Below, piece after piece: positions 52,898 to 61,187 of a stretch of DNA of 64,000 bases. The DNA lies in contig JAHDQK010000037.1 of NCBI GenBank assembly GCA_018433885.1, positions 1 through 64,000 of the forward strand. The letters are read 5' to 3'. The DNA is from Candidatus Cloacimonadota bacterium (GTDB lineage Bacteria; Cloacimonadota; Cloacimonadia; Cloacimonadales; Cloacimonadaceae). The translations under genes were made by a program, and so were the position numbers. Position 1 is the first letter of the stretch. Every line of letters begins with the position of its first letter. The notes beneath the pieces were generated by a model, which was not told where the DNA came from, did no database searches, and saw only the letters and a program-made list of their open reading frames with translations.

Positions 52898-53384
52898 TCT
52901 AACCTTGCCCTATCACCCAGAATCCTTCGCTGATTTCGCCCCTGGAACCAAGGTTCTCCTGAATGGTGTGGTCTATACTGCCCGGGATATGGCACACAAA
53001 CGCATACTCCAGTTGATAGAAGATAAGAAAGAATTACCCTTCGATCTCCAAGAAACAGCCATCTTTCACTGTGGACCAAGTCCTGCCAGACCCGGGGCTA
53101 TTTGTGGCGCTATCGGACCCACAACCAGTTCCCGCATGGGCCCCTACATCCCTGCCTTGGTCGATGCCGGATTGCGGGTAATCATCGGCAAAGGTAATAT
53201 CGACCAATCGTATCAGAATTACATGACCAACCATAGAGCTATCTTCTTAGTCGCTATCGGAGGTGCTTCCGCCGTACTGAGTCAACACGTGGTTTCATGT
53301 GAAACATTCCTGTGGAGCGATCTCGGTGCAGAAGCCGTTTATAGAATGGAATTGCGAGACTTCCCCTGCTATATCCCGTTATAA
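52884..53384 (+). CDS. class I fumarate hydratase, beta subunit
   Basis: 166 residues from GTG 52884, chosen because the KQINLTLPYHP start matches beta-subunit N-termini and no better ATG is near. It has GPTTSSRMGPYI and VIIGKGNIDQS, typical of the C-terminal (TtdB/FumB) part. It overlaps the alpha gene by 14 bases. The start codon sits inside the parS-like palindrome, and a second such site is at 53292-53305 inside the coding region. It closes the operon; a strong terminator follows. Confidence 0.9.
   Translation: MKQINLTLPYHPESFADFAPGTKVLLNGVVYTARDMAHKRILQLIEDKKELPFDLQETAIFHCGPSPARPGAICGAIGPTTSSRMGPYIPALVDAGLRVIIGKGNIDQSYQNYMTNHRAIFLVAIGGASAVLSQHVVSCETFLWSDLGAEAVYRMELRDFPCYIPL
53292..53305. 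promoter_or_regulatory. parS-like site 2 (one mismatch in core)
   Basis: GTTTCATGTGAAAC, one base from the parS core; 16-mer context G...A, as at site 1. It is 415 bp downstream of site 1, inside the beta-subunit gene (codons reading V-S-C-E-T). Confidence 0.55.
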
Positions 53385-53403
53385 CTATTTGTCTAACATC
53401 AGA

Positions 53404-53439
53404 AAGAACGTCCCATCCCAGGACGTTCTTCCTTTTTTT
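53404..53439 (+). terminator. terminator of the OlsB-to-fumarase operon
   Basis: AAGAACGTCC and GGACGTTCTT, a perfect 10-bp stem with a 7-nt loop, followed by CCTTTTTTTG. 20 bp past the stop codon. Confidence 0.92.
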
Positions 53440-53597
53440 GTACTAATTCTTGCCAGTTGACAGCATCCTACTAAGTATCCAGATCATGCCTTATTACCGA
53501 TCTTAAGACCCAATTGTTAGCGACATTTCTTCTGCGTTTCTTATTGTCTTTCATTCTATTACACATCTGTTTACTCTACATTTTCCCACCATAAAAG

Positions 53598-54035
53598 CTA
53601 TATCAGGGCGGTAAATCGTTCGTAATCCTTTACCATTGGCAACAGCCGGTTTTCAATCGCTTCCGCAACTGTGCGACACGGCAATTCGAGCGCCAGGCTT
53701 CTATCCAAAGTCTCCAGATCAACTCCCATAATGTACTTCATGTTCCACATCAGCTTCATATACAGCAAGTTCCAAGCGCTGGCAGGGCGTTCACGATATC
53801 CCGGCAAGCTATTGTATTGCATACGGTATTCCCGCAGATTTTGGATATATTCCGGGCTGGGATTTAGCGCATACAGATTTTTGCTGATCGCTCCGAAATT
53901 CTTGTGGTTCTCGCCTTCCTTGAACTCTGGGATGGATCTGAGGATGTAACGCCGTTTGGATGGTGAATAGTAAACGGTTTTATCGTCAATTTTTCCGGTA
54001 TAACCCATGAGCAGTTTGCTAAATTTTAACTTCAT
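53598..54035 (-). CDS. hypothetical protein
   Basis: 145 residues, no signal peptide or membrane helix. It starts with a basic stretch (MKLKFSKLLMGYTGKIDDKTVYY) and SKRRYILRSIPEF and continues with helical segments (SAWNLLYMKLMWNMKYIMG, TVAEAIENRLLPMVKDYERF). GGGAGGAG precedes the ATG, so it is very likely expressed. I do not recognise a family. It stands alone between the fumarase operon and a long gene-free gap. Confidence 0.65.
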   Translation of the reverse strand: MKLKFSKLLMGYTGKIDDKTVYYSPSKRRYILRSIPEFKEGENHKNFGAISKNLYALNPSPEYIQNLREYRMQYNSLPGYRERPASAWNLLYMKLMWNMKYIMGVDLETLDRSLALELPCRTVAEAIENRLLPMVKDYERFTALI

Positions 54036-54361
54036 GATAGTCTCCTCCCTTATGGTGCTTATTGTTGTGGATTGTTGCCCTAGCTACGGATATGGTATTT
54101 GTAGCATTTACTTTGTTTAGAAGCGTTTGCGGAATCTTCATTGTTCACTCTCCTCTTTTTATCGTTCTATCTATATATGTGTGGACAGCATGTGGACAGA
54201 ATGGAGACATGAACGGTTTATTTATTAAATTGGGGGTATTAGGAGCCTATCCGAGGGTGGGTAATAATAAGCTTGGGAACGTCGCATGTCATTGTGATTG
54301 TGTATTATACGAGCAATTATAAACCAACCCAGTTTTAGCGATATGTGGTTTCAATTAATTC

Positions 54362-54407
54362 GTTGTTTTAATAATTGATCCCGGGTTTTTGTCGCCCCTG
54401 GCGGGGC
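54362..54407. repeat. intergenic repeat element (ATCCCGGGTTTTTGTCGCCC type), copy 4
   Basis: GTTGTTTTAA, GATCCCGGGTTTTT and GTCGCCCCTGGCGGGGCT in the same order and spacing as at 19803-19851. GCCCC-tgg-CGGGGC can pair. Confidence 0.65.
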
Positions 54408-54429
54408 TGATTTGCCACAATAATATAAA

Positions 54430-54448
54430 AACACGCCAAGATGGCGTG
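54430..54448. repeat. short palindromic repeat ACACGCCAAGATGGCGTGT, copy 3
   Basis: ACACGCCA-aga-TGGCGTGT, a perfect 8-bp palindrome and the longest copy. Its reverse complement contains the same CGCCATCTTGGCG as at 7898 and nearly that at 36543. Confidence 0.65.
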
Positions 54449-54662
54449 TCCACAAAAAAGGGCTACGCTCCCTCGCAAATCCTTAGATCTCCCCTTTCTT
54501 ATTGATCGCAGGAATCGCCAAGCCGTATCTAGGCGGGTTTCATGCAGTATTCACTGCTGGGACGAAAGATCGGGATTTGTTGGAGGGATGGGTGAGAATG
54601 TATCGAATACGGAGGGTTTGATTGCCTTCGTGGTTAAGGCGATATTATTCCACACGTCAAGG

Positions 54663-54697
54663 TCTCGCTAATACGGTATACAACCGCATCAGCGAGA
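54663..54697 (-). other. strand-biased hairpin downstream of purE
   Basis: On the minus strand TCTCGCTGATGCGG and CCGTATTAGCGAGA form 14 pairs, two of them G-U, with a 7-nt loop. On the plus strand those two become A-C mismatches, so the structure is better as minus-strand RNA. No T-tract follows. It is 38 bp past the purE stop codon. Confidence 0.45.
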
Positions 54698-54735
54698 TTT
54701 GAAAGGGCTTGGCTTGCCCGGCAAGGTATCCGGGT

Positions 54736-55185
54736 TTATCCCTTCAGGCTTTCTTTGTATAGGCGGTATTTTTCTTTGAGTTCGGGATTACTGAGCGCGA
54801 TGATCTGAATTGCCAGCAAGGCAGCGTTTTTCACGCCGTTTACCGCCACGCATGCCACCGGTACTCCGGGAGGCATTTGAGCGATGGAATAGAGCGCGTC
54901 GATACCCGCCAAAGCTCCGGAATTTATCGGCACACCGATTACCGGCAGGGTGCTGTGGGATGCCACCACTCCGGGCAAGTGCGCAGCCATTCCGGCGCAA
55001 GCGATGATCACGCCGAATCCGTTTGTTTCGGCATCTTTGGCAAGTTTGGCAGTGTTGTCGGGATTGCGGTGTGCGCTGGAGACGTGGAATTCGCTTTGCA
55101 CGCCGAAGTCGTTCAGGACATTCGTGATCGGTTTACAGATATCCAGATCACTTTTGCTGCCGAGGATAATCAGTACTTTCTGCAT
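54736..55185 (-). CDS. purE: N5-carboxyaminoimidazole ribonucleotide mutase
   Basis: Converts N5-CAIR to CAIR in purine synthesis. 149 residues, class I size. It has ILGSKSDLDICKP, VSSAHRNPDNT, CAGMAAHLPGVVASHSTLPVIGVP and AQMPPGVPVACVAVNG, all class I PurE motifs. It overlaps the upstream EIIA-like gene (TAATG), an odd partner; purB lies about 12 kb away. Cytoplasmic. Confidence 0.96.
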   Translation of the reverse strand: MQKVLIILGSKSDLDICKPITNVLNDFGVQSEFHVSSAHRNPDNTAKLAKDAETNGFGVIIACAGMAAHLPGVVASHSTLPVIGVPINSGALAGIDALYSIAQMPPGVPVACVAVNGVKNAALLAIQIIALSNPELKEKYRLYKESLKG

Positions 55186-55856
55186 TACTTCTTGTTTTCC
55201 ATAGTAGCGGTTAGGGCTTTGTGGATATCTTCTTCGTTTGTTGCGGAGAGGAAGCTTTCCAGCACGCCTGGGTTCATGATCAGTTTGGAGATGTAGGAGA
55301 GGCTGAAGAGGTGTTGTTTATCGTTGTGTAACAACAACATAAAGAAGATGTTCACGGGTTTATTATCCGGAGCGTCAAAATCCACACCTTCGTCCGATCT
55401 GCCAAAGAGGATGCTGGGAGCTTTAATTTTGGAGGGATGGAGGTGTCTGGGATGAAGCAGGGCTACTCCGTTTCCGATCGCGGTGGAGATGAGTTCTTCG
55501 CGGGCGACCACCACTTCATAGAGCCATCTGGCATCACGTACGAGCTTGAGGTCTTTGGCGTTTTCGCTGAGGACGCGGATGGCGTCGTATTTGTTTTCAG
55601 CGTGGAAATCCAGGAAGATGTTTTCCGGGCGCATGTACTCTTCAAAGTGGCAAATAACGCGTTTGAGGGCGAGCATTTTTTCGTCGTCTTCGTTGAGGTT
55701 TTCCAGCCATTCGTTGAGGGAATCCTCGTCGATTTTCTCGTTTTTTCCCACCAGTTTAGTTTCGAAGATGTTGCTGTTGATCATTTCTTGGATCACGCGA
55801 TCCGAAACTTTCAGTTTCTTAGCTGCTTCGGCTTTCGAAATATATTTCTTAGCCAT
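55185..55856 (-). CDS. HTH (excisionase-like) fused to PTS EIIA type 2-like domain
   Basis: 223 residues. Residues 1-55 are an excisionase/MerR-like DNA-binding unit (ISKAEAAKKLKVSDRVIQEMI...DEDSLNEWLENL). Residues about 75-215 are a PTS EIIA (fructose/nitrogen, PtsN-like) fold with a phospho-acceptor-type His in ALLHPRHLHP. No sugar permease is nearby, so a regulatory role like PtsN is likely, with DNA binding added. AGGAGG precedes the ATG. Stop overlaps the purE start, so translation is coupled. Confidence 0.8.
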   Translation of the reverse strand: MAKKYISKAEAAKKLKVSDRVIQEMINSNIFETKLVGKNEKIDEDSLNEWLENLNEDDEKMLALKRVICHFEEYMRPENIFLDFHAENKYDAIRVLSENAKDLKLVRDARWLYEVVVAREELISTAIGNGVALLHPRHLHPSKIKAPSILFGRSDEGVDFDAPDNKPVNIFFMLLLHNDKQHLFSLSYISKLIMNPGVLESFLSATNEEDIHKALTATMENKK

Positions 55857-55953
55857 GGCTTACCTCCTCTGTTTGTAAGCGAATTTTAAGTATTTGATGC
55901 TTAAAGCAAGGTTTAACTTGACAAGGATACGAGAATTTTTTGGATATGGCATA

Positions 55954-56454
55954 ATGGTCAAGAGATTTATTTTCATCAGCATGATATTGGCGCTACTGGG
56001 TGGTTGCTATTACTCCGTATATTCAAATGCTTATCCGCATTTAAAAAAAATACGGATCGAGCCTTTTGAGAACGACAGCGCGGAATTTGCGCTTGCGGAT
56101 AAAGCTCTCAACGAGCTGTCTTTATCCGTGCGCAACGATGGTCGCTTAAAACTTGTGACCCAGGATCCGGATTGTTCTCTGGAAGGCAGGATAAGTTCTT
56201 TTGAAGAAAAGATTTATAGCTACGATGCCGCGAACATGGTGCAGGATTATCAGCTCAGCATGGTATTGCATGTGGTTTTCACCGATCTGGTGAACAACGA
56301 AGTTATCTACGAAAACACCGCGCTCACAATCAGCGAAACCTATAAGGTGGCAGAAGGCAGCACGGCAAGATTTAGCACAAAAGAGGAAGCCCTAAGTGAA
56401 ATCTTCACAAACATCTTCAAAAACGTCATCCAAACCAGCCTCGAAGCCTGGTAA
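55954..56454 (+). CDS. LptE-like lipoprotein
   Basis: 166 residues from ATG 55954; the open frame begins at 55894, but the signal peptide (VKRFIFISMILALLGGC, lipobox LGGC) fits this start. The mature part (NAYPHLKKIRIEPFENDSAEFALADKALNEL, then DCSLEGRISSF) matches the LptE/LPS-assembly lipoprotein pattern: a lipobox Cys, a helix-rich start and a conserved G-R-I strand. It would support lipopolysaccharide insertion at the outer membrane. A TTGACA at 55918 lies upstream but its -10 is unclear. First gene of a seven-gene plus operon. Confidence 0.65.
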   Translation: MVKRFIFISMILALLGGCYYSVYSNAYPHLKKIRIEPFENDSAEFALADKALNELSLSVRNDGRLKLVTQDPDCSLEGRISSFEEKIYSYDAANMVQDYQLSMVLHVVFTDLVNNEVIYENTALTISETYKVAEGSTARFSTKEEALSEIFTNIFKNVIQTSLEAW

Positions 56455-57229
56455 GAGCATCCGGCTCAATCGCTTTCTGGCAGATTGCGGACTCGGTAGC
56501 CGCCGCAAGGTGGAAAGCCTGATCACAGAAGGGTTGATCTCGATAAATGGCAGTATTTGCCAGGATCTTTCCCGCACCGTGGATCCCGAGGCGGATCGCG
56601 TGGAATATGCCGGCAAGAGCCTGAAAGCCGCCACTGAAAAAATCTATATCATCATCAATAAACCCATGGGCTATGTGGTCTCCCAAAAAGATGAATTTGA
56701 CCGCAAAACGGTGTATAGCCTTCTGCCAGATAAATTTGCCAACCTGCCCTATGCCGGACGCCTGGATAAAAACAGCGAAGGGCTGTTGCTGCTCTCAAAC
56801 GACGGAGAGCTGATCAAACGCCTCACCCATCCCAGCCACAAGGTGGAAAAAGTGTATCGGGTGTGGGTGGAACCAAAACTCAAGCGTTCCGCCATCCTCG
56901 CCCTGCGCGATGGGGTGGAGATCGAAGGCGGCAAGACCCAAAGCGCACAGGTCTTCGTAAAAAGTGAAAACGAGGATTCCATGCTGCTAAAAATCACCAT
57001 TACCGAAGGCCGTAAACGCCAGGTCCGACACATGATCGAAGCCGTGGGCGGAAAGGTGAAAAGCCTGCGCCGCGTGCAGTTTGGTCCCATCATTCTGGGC
57101 GATCTACCTCTGGGCAGATGGCGCCCCCTGCTGATCCCGGAAGTACGCGCGTTGCAAAAAGCCGGGCGCGAGGTGGTAAACGCCGGCAAGAAACGCCCCT
57201 TGACCCAAACCTCAAGTGAAAAAGGATAA
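56396..57229 (+). CDS. rluB: 23S rRNA pseudouridine synthase RluB-like
   Basis: 277 residues from GTG 56396, chosen because GAGGAAG lies upstream; it overlaps the LptE-like gene by 59 bases. An N-terminal S4 RNA-binding domain (RLNRFLADCGLGSRRKVESLI) precedes the RsuA/RluB catalytic domain with the active-site Asp in AGRLDKNSEGLLLL, and RQVRHMIEAVGG. The first ~20 residues are a Ser/Lys-rich tail. RsuA-type target in 16S rRNA cannot be excluded. Confidence 0.93.
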   Translation: MKSSQTSSKTSSKPASKPGKSIRLNRFLADCGLGSRRKVESLITEGLISINGSICQDLSRTVDPEADRVEYAGKSLKAATEKIYIIINKPMGYVVSQKDEFDRKTVYSLLPDKFANLPYAGRLDKNSEGLLLLSNDGELIKRLTHPSHKVEKVYRVWVEPKLKRSAILALRDGVEIEGGKTQSAQVFVKSENEDSMLLKITITEGRKRQVRHMIEAVGGKVKSLRRVQFGPIILGDLPLGRWRPLLIPEVRALQKAGREVVNAGKKRPLTQTSSEKG

Positions 57230-57232
57230 ACA

Positions 57233-58309
57233 ATGAAAATCGCCCTGATCGGCCCCCCAAAAAGCGGGAAAACCACGATCTTCAACGCCCTCACCAGCCA
57301 AAACCTGGAAACAGATAAATACTCACCTCCCGCCTCGGACGCCAACATCGGCATCGTGCAGGTCACGGATGAACGCATCACCCGCCTCAGCGAACTTTAC
57401 AAACCCAAAAAGACCATCTATGCCAATATCGAGTTTCACGATTTCCCGGGGATCTTCGCCCAGCACAGCGATGAACCGGAATCCGCGATCTTCACCGGAA
57501 TCAAGAGCTGTGAAGCCTTTGCCTTGGTGCTGAGAACCTTTGCGGACGACGAGCTGGATCAGCTTTATGGCAACAAAAGCCCCCTGCAAACCCTGAATGC
57601 CTTTGAACAGGAGATGATCCTTTCGGACATGGTGGTGGCAGAACGCAGGCTGGAGAAGATCGAACTGGGCTATAAACGCGGAGTGAAGACTCCCGCGGTT
57701 CAGATCGAAGAACGCGCGCTCCGACGCATCCTGGAGCATCTTCAGGAAAACAAATGCATCCGGGATCTCGCGCTTCCCCCGGAAGAAGAAAAAGCCGTGC
57801 GCGGATTCCAGTTCTTCAGCTCCAAGCCGATCCTGATTCTTCTGAATACCAGCGAAGAAGGATATCAATCCCCAGATCCAGCGCTTGCGGAATTCAGCGA
57901 AAAAGGCTATCTGGCAGAACAAATCGCAGGAAAATTTGAACATGAACTAAGCCTCCTGGACCCTGATGAAGCCGGGATGTTCATGGAAGACATGGGCATC
58001 ACCAGCTCGGCAAAAGATCGCGTTACCATGCTCTGCTACCGCCTCTTGGGGCTGATCAGCTTCTTTACGGTGGGCGAAGACGAAGTGCGGGCTTGGACCA
58101 TCACCCAGGGTACCAATGCCGTGAACGCCGCCGGGAAAATCCACAGCGACCTCGCCCGGGGCTTTATCCGCGCGGAATGCTTTGGCTATGAAGCCATTAT
58201 GGAACATGGCAGCGAGAAACATCTTAAAGAAAAAGGTCTCTTCCGCCTGGAAGGGAAGGAGTATATCGTGCAGGATGGCGACATCCTGAGTATCAGATTC
58301 AACGTCTGA
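57233..58309 (+). CDS. ychF: YchF family ATPase/GTPase
   Basis: Universally conserved Obg-like NTPase, ribosome-associated, usually prefers ATP. 358 residues: P-loop GPPKSGKTT (7-15), switch II DFPG, a coiled-coil insertion of about 70 residues (near 130-200), and a C-terminal TGS domain (HSDLARGFIRAECFGYEAIM...EYIVQDGDILSIRFNV). Complete. Three bp after rluB. Confidence 0.9.
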   Translation: MKIALIGPPKSGKTTIFNALTSQNLETDKYSPPASDANIGIVQVTDERITRLSELYKPKKTIYANIEFHDFPGIFAQHSDEPESAIFTGIKSCEAFALVLRTFADDELDQLYGNKSPLQTLNAFEQEMILSDMVVAERRLEKIELGYKRGVKTPAVQIEERALRRILEHLQENKCIRDLALPPEEEKAVRGFQFFSSKPILILLNTSEEGYQSPDPALAEFSEKGYLAEQIAGKFEHELSLLDPDEAGMFMEDMGITSSAKDRVTMLCYRLLGLISFFTVGEDEVRAWTITQGTNAVNAAGKIHSDLARGFIRAECFGYEAIMEHGSEKHLKEKGLFRLEGKEYIVQDGDILSIRFNV

Positions 58310-58326
58310 ACCACAAAGGAAAGCTG

Positions 58327-60570
58327 ATGCCACCCAAAAAGAAGATCCCCAAGAAGAAAAGCCGTGGCAAAGAACTTGGCCCAAACCGAAAACGGCTGAT
58401 CGCCGCCGCGCTGTGTCTGCTCTCGATCCTGGTGATCATCTCGCTTTTGATGGGCTACACCAGCATCGCCAACGATATGCAGATGCTGCGCGAAAACGGC
58501 AATATCTTCAGCTGGTTTTCCACTTCCCAACAGAGTACGGATAACCCCATCGGCATCTTTGGCATCCTGGTGGGATATGTGTTCATCTATATCTTCGGCT
58601 ATTGGCTGGCGCTGTTTGGCTTCATCATCATCGCCACTATCGCGTTTCAATATTTCGTGGAACCGGAGCGTGAACTAATCCGCCAAAAAGCGTATCTGCT
58701 GATCATCACCTTGTTCTTTGTGCAAGCCTTGGTCTCGGCAGCGCTGGAAGGATATTCCCAAAGCATCCTGCCCTACTTCGTTTACCAGGTGCTTTCCGCT
58801 GTTTTTCGGGATACCGGAGCCAAAATCATCCTTGTGGGCGGCGTCCTGATGTCCATCCTATTGATTCTGGAGTTTGGCAGGATCAAGCTTTGGTTATTGG
58901 GTTTCTGGGAAGATCTCGCCCGGAAACATGAACTAAAAACCCGCCCCATCCAGATCGATGCCCTGAAGGAAGAACCCGCCAAAGCCGAGCTTAAACCTCA
59001 GATCTTGGATCATGTGGAACGAGAATCCCCAAAAGTGCAGATGCAGGAAACCCCTCCCGCCAAACCGGAAGCAGCGGAATCTTCTCCCAAAAAAGTGGTT
59101 CTGGAAGGCTTCGACGATGATCGGGAATATATTATGCCCAGCGTGGAAGAATATCTGGAAAGCCCCGTGAAACTCTCGGAAAAAGACCGCAAGGAGATCG
59201 AAGCGCAGATCCTGGAAACCAGCGCAGTTCTGCAAAATAAACTGGCGGAGTTTGGGATCGAAGCCGAAGTGCGAAACGTGAATATCGGGCCTATCATCAC
59301 CCAATATGAATTGGAACCCGCCGCCGGGGTGAAGGTAAGCAAATTTGCCTCTCTGGCGGATGATCTGGCGCTGGCGATCAAAGCTAAAGCCATCCGCGTT
59401 CAAGCACCGATCCCGGGACGTGGCTTGATCGGCATCGAAATCCCCAACCTAACGCGGGATATGATCTACCTGAAAGACCTTCTCCTTTGCGAAGATATGC
59501 AGAAACATAGATCCCGCCTGGCATTCGGCTTGGGCAAAGATATCTCCGGACGCCCGATTGTGGCGGATCTGGCAAAAATGCCCCACCTCCTCATCGCCGG
59601 CGCTACCGGAAGCGGTAAATCCGTATGTATCAACACCATCCTGATGAGCTTGATCATGCGAACCACCCCGGATGACCTGCGCTTGATCCTGATCGATCCC
59701 AAACGCGTGGAGCTGGCAGGCTATGCGGAACTCCCCCACCTAATCGGTTCTGTGGTTACAGACCCAGATACAGCCTTGGAAACGATGTATTGGGCGGTAA
59801 AAGAAATGGAACGCCGCTACGAGCTTCTACAGGAAGCAAAAGTGCGCGAAATCACAGCCTATAACGAAAAATATACCCAGGACCTGACCCTCGAACGCCT
59901 GCCCTATATCGTGATTGTGGTGGATGAATTTGCCGATCTCATCATGACCAGCGGCAAGGATATCGAACTGCCCATCACCCGCCTGGCGCAGATGGCGCGC
60001 GCAGTGGGCATCCACCTGATTCTTGCCACCCAACGCCCCTCCATCAAGGTCATCACCGGCATCATCAAAGCGAACTTTCCCGCCCGCATCGCATTTCAAG
60101 TATCATCCCGCGTGGATAGCCGCGTGATCCTGGATATGATCGGCGCAGAACGACTTTTGGGAAGCGGCGATATGCTCTTCCTACCCCCCGGCAAAGCCGC
60201 CCCGGAACGCATCCACGGAGCTTATGTCTCGGATAAAGAGATTGTGAAAGTAAACGACTATCTGGCTACTCAGCCCAAGCCGAAACAGGATTTTACCCTA
60301 AAAGTGGAAACTGAATCCCGTTCAGACGGCTTCTTTGAGTGGGACGACGAGCTTTTCCCGGAAGCGGCGCGCGTGGTGGTGCGTTCAAACACCGCCTCGG
60401 TATCGATGCTACAACGTCATTTCAAGATCGGGTATGCCCGCGCCGGGAGATTGGTGGATCTTCTGGAACAAGCCCAGATCGTGGGTCCGCACTTGGGCAG
60501 TAAATCCCGGGATGTTCTGGCAAACCGCGATGATCTAATCCGCATCGGAGTACTAAATGAAGAAGATTAG
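58327..60570 (+). CDS. ftsK: DNA translocase FtsK/SpoIIIE
   Basis: 747 residues. Four membrane helices in the first ~190 residues, a proline/charged linker (about 200-270), then the motor domain with Walker A GATGSGKSV, DPKRVEL, Walker B VIVVDEFADLI and TQRPS, and a C-terminal winged-helix gamma domain (VSMLQRHFKIGYARAGRLVDLLE) that reads KOPS/SRS DNA. This pumps chromosome ends through the septum at division. AAAGGAAAG precedes the ATG. The short linker puts it in the SpoIIIE-like size class. Confidence 0.96.
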   Translation: MPPKKKIPKKKSRGKELGPNRKRLIAAALCLLSILVIISLLMGYTSIANDMQMLRENGNIFSWFSTSQQSTDNPIGIFGILVGYVFIYIFGYWLALFGFIIIATIAFQYFVEPERELIRQKAYLLIITLFFVQALVSAALEGYSQSILPYFVYQVLSAVFRDTGAKIILVGGVLMSILLILEFGRIKLWLLGFWEDLARKHELKTRPIQIDALKEEPAKAELKPQILDHVERESPKVQMQETPPAKPEAAESSPKKVVLEGFDDDREYIMPSVEEYLESPVKLSEKDRKEIEAQILETSAVLQNKLAEFGIEAEVRNVNIGPIITQYELEPAAGVKVSKFASLADDLALAIKAKAIRVQAPIPGRGLIGIEIPNLTRDMIYLKDLLLCEDMQKHRSRLAFGLGKDISGRPIVADLAKMPHLLIAGATGSGKSVCINTILMSLIMRTTPDDLRLILIDPKRVELAGYAELPHLIGSVVTDPDTALETMYWAVKEMERRYELLQEAKVREITAYNEKYTQDLTLERLPYIVIVVDEFADLIMTSGKDIELPITRLAQMARAVGIHLILATQRPSIKVITGIIKANFPARIAFQVSSRVDSRVILDMIGAERLLGSGDMLFLPPGKAAPERIHGAYVSDKEIVKVNDYLATQPKPKQDFTLKVETESRSDGFFEWDDELFPEAARVVVRSNTASVSMLQRHFKIGYARAGRLVDLLEQAQIVGPHLGSKSRDVLANRDDLIRIGVLNEED

Positions 60571-61171
60571 CCTTGTCCTCGCCCTCCTTGTTTGCTCCCT
60601 GCTGGCGGCGCAAACCGTGGATCAGCTTTACCAAAAAATCAATGCCTACTATGGCAGCCTGAGCAGCTATCAAGCCGACCTGCGTCAGGAGAACCACTTT
60701 AAACAGATCAACCAGGTCCTGAGCTACACCGGTAAGATCTACTTTCAAAAAGACCGTATGTTGATGGACTTTTCCGCGCCCACCAGGCAACGCCTCCTGA
60801 TCCAAAACGGAAACGCGGAACTTTACGACGCAAGCTCCAATACCCTCTTCAAAAGCAGAGTAATGCCCCAATTCAACAGGATGAACCCCATCGAAATCCT
60901 GGAACTGTATTGGGGCAAAAGCGAAGTGAAGATATTGGAAAATAAGGCCGGGAAAAGCCGGGTGCGCCTAAACCCCAAACAAGATCCTCTGATCAGCAGC
61001 CTAGAAGCCACGATTGATAATTCCAGCGGCTCCATCAGTAAACTTAGCTATACGGATAAATCCGCAAACATGGTAAGCTACCACTTCAGCAAGATCACCG
61101 TGAACAAAGGAATACCCACCTCCATCTGGAAATTCAGCTACCCCCGGGATGTGCAGGTGATCCAACAGTAA
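60557..61171 (+). CDS. lolA: LolA-like periplasmic lipoprotein carrier
   Basis: 204 residues: signal peptide (1-18, ending SLLAAQ), then the LolA fold (VDQLYQKINAYYGSLSSYQADLRQENHF, YTGKIYFQKDRMLMDFSAPTRQRLL). Such proteins carry lipoproteins from the inner to the outer membrane. It overlaps the ftsK stop by 14 bases. A match to LolA is good in the N-terminal half and less certain in the rest. Confidence 0.85.
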   Translation: MKKISLVLALLVCSLLAAQTVDQLYQKINAYYGSLSSYQADLRQENHFKQINQVLSYTGKIYFQKDRMLMDFSAPTRQRLLIQNGNAELYDASSNTLFKSRVMPQFNRMNPIEILELYWGKSEVKILENKAGKSRVRLNPKQDPLISSLEATIDNSSGSISKLSYTDKSANMVSYHFSKITVNKGIPTSIWKFSYPRDVQVIQQ

Positions 61172-61187
61172 AAGCCAAGGAGACATC

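Larger units (their letters stand above)
54036..54735. other. long gene-free region with repeats and a structured hairpin
   Basis: 700 bp without a supported gene. It holds the repeat element at 54362-54407, the long palindrome at 54430-54448, and, downstream of purE on the minus strand, a 14-bp hairpin (54663-54697) and a CTTGCCcGGCAAG hairpin (54713-54725). Confidence 0.6.

Noticed and set aside
54062-54322. An 86-codon plus-strand frame with a hydrophobic start
   Set aside because: It lies in a repeat-bearing gap, has no ribosome site, and the rest of the product is low-information.
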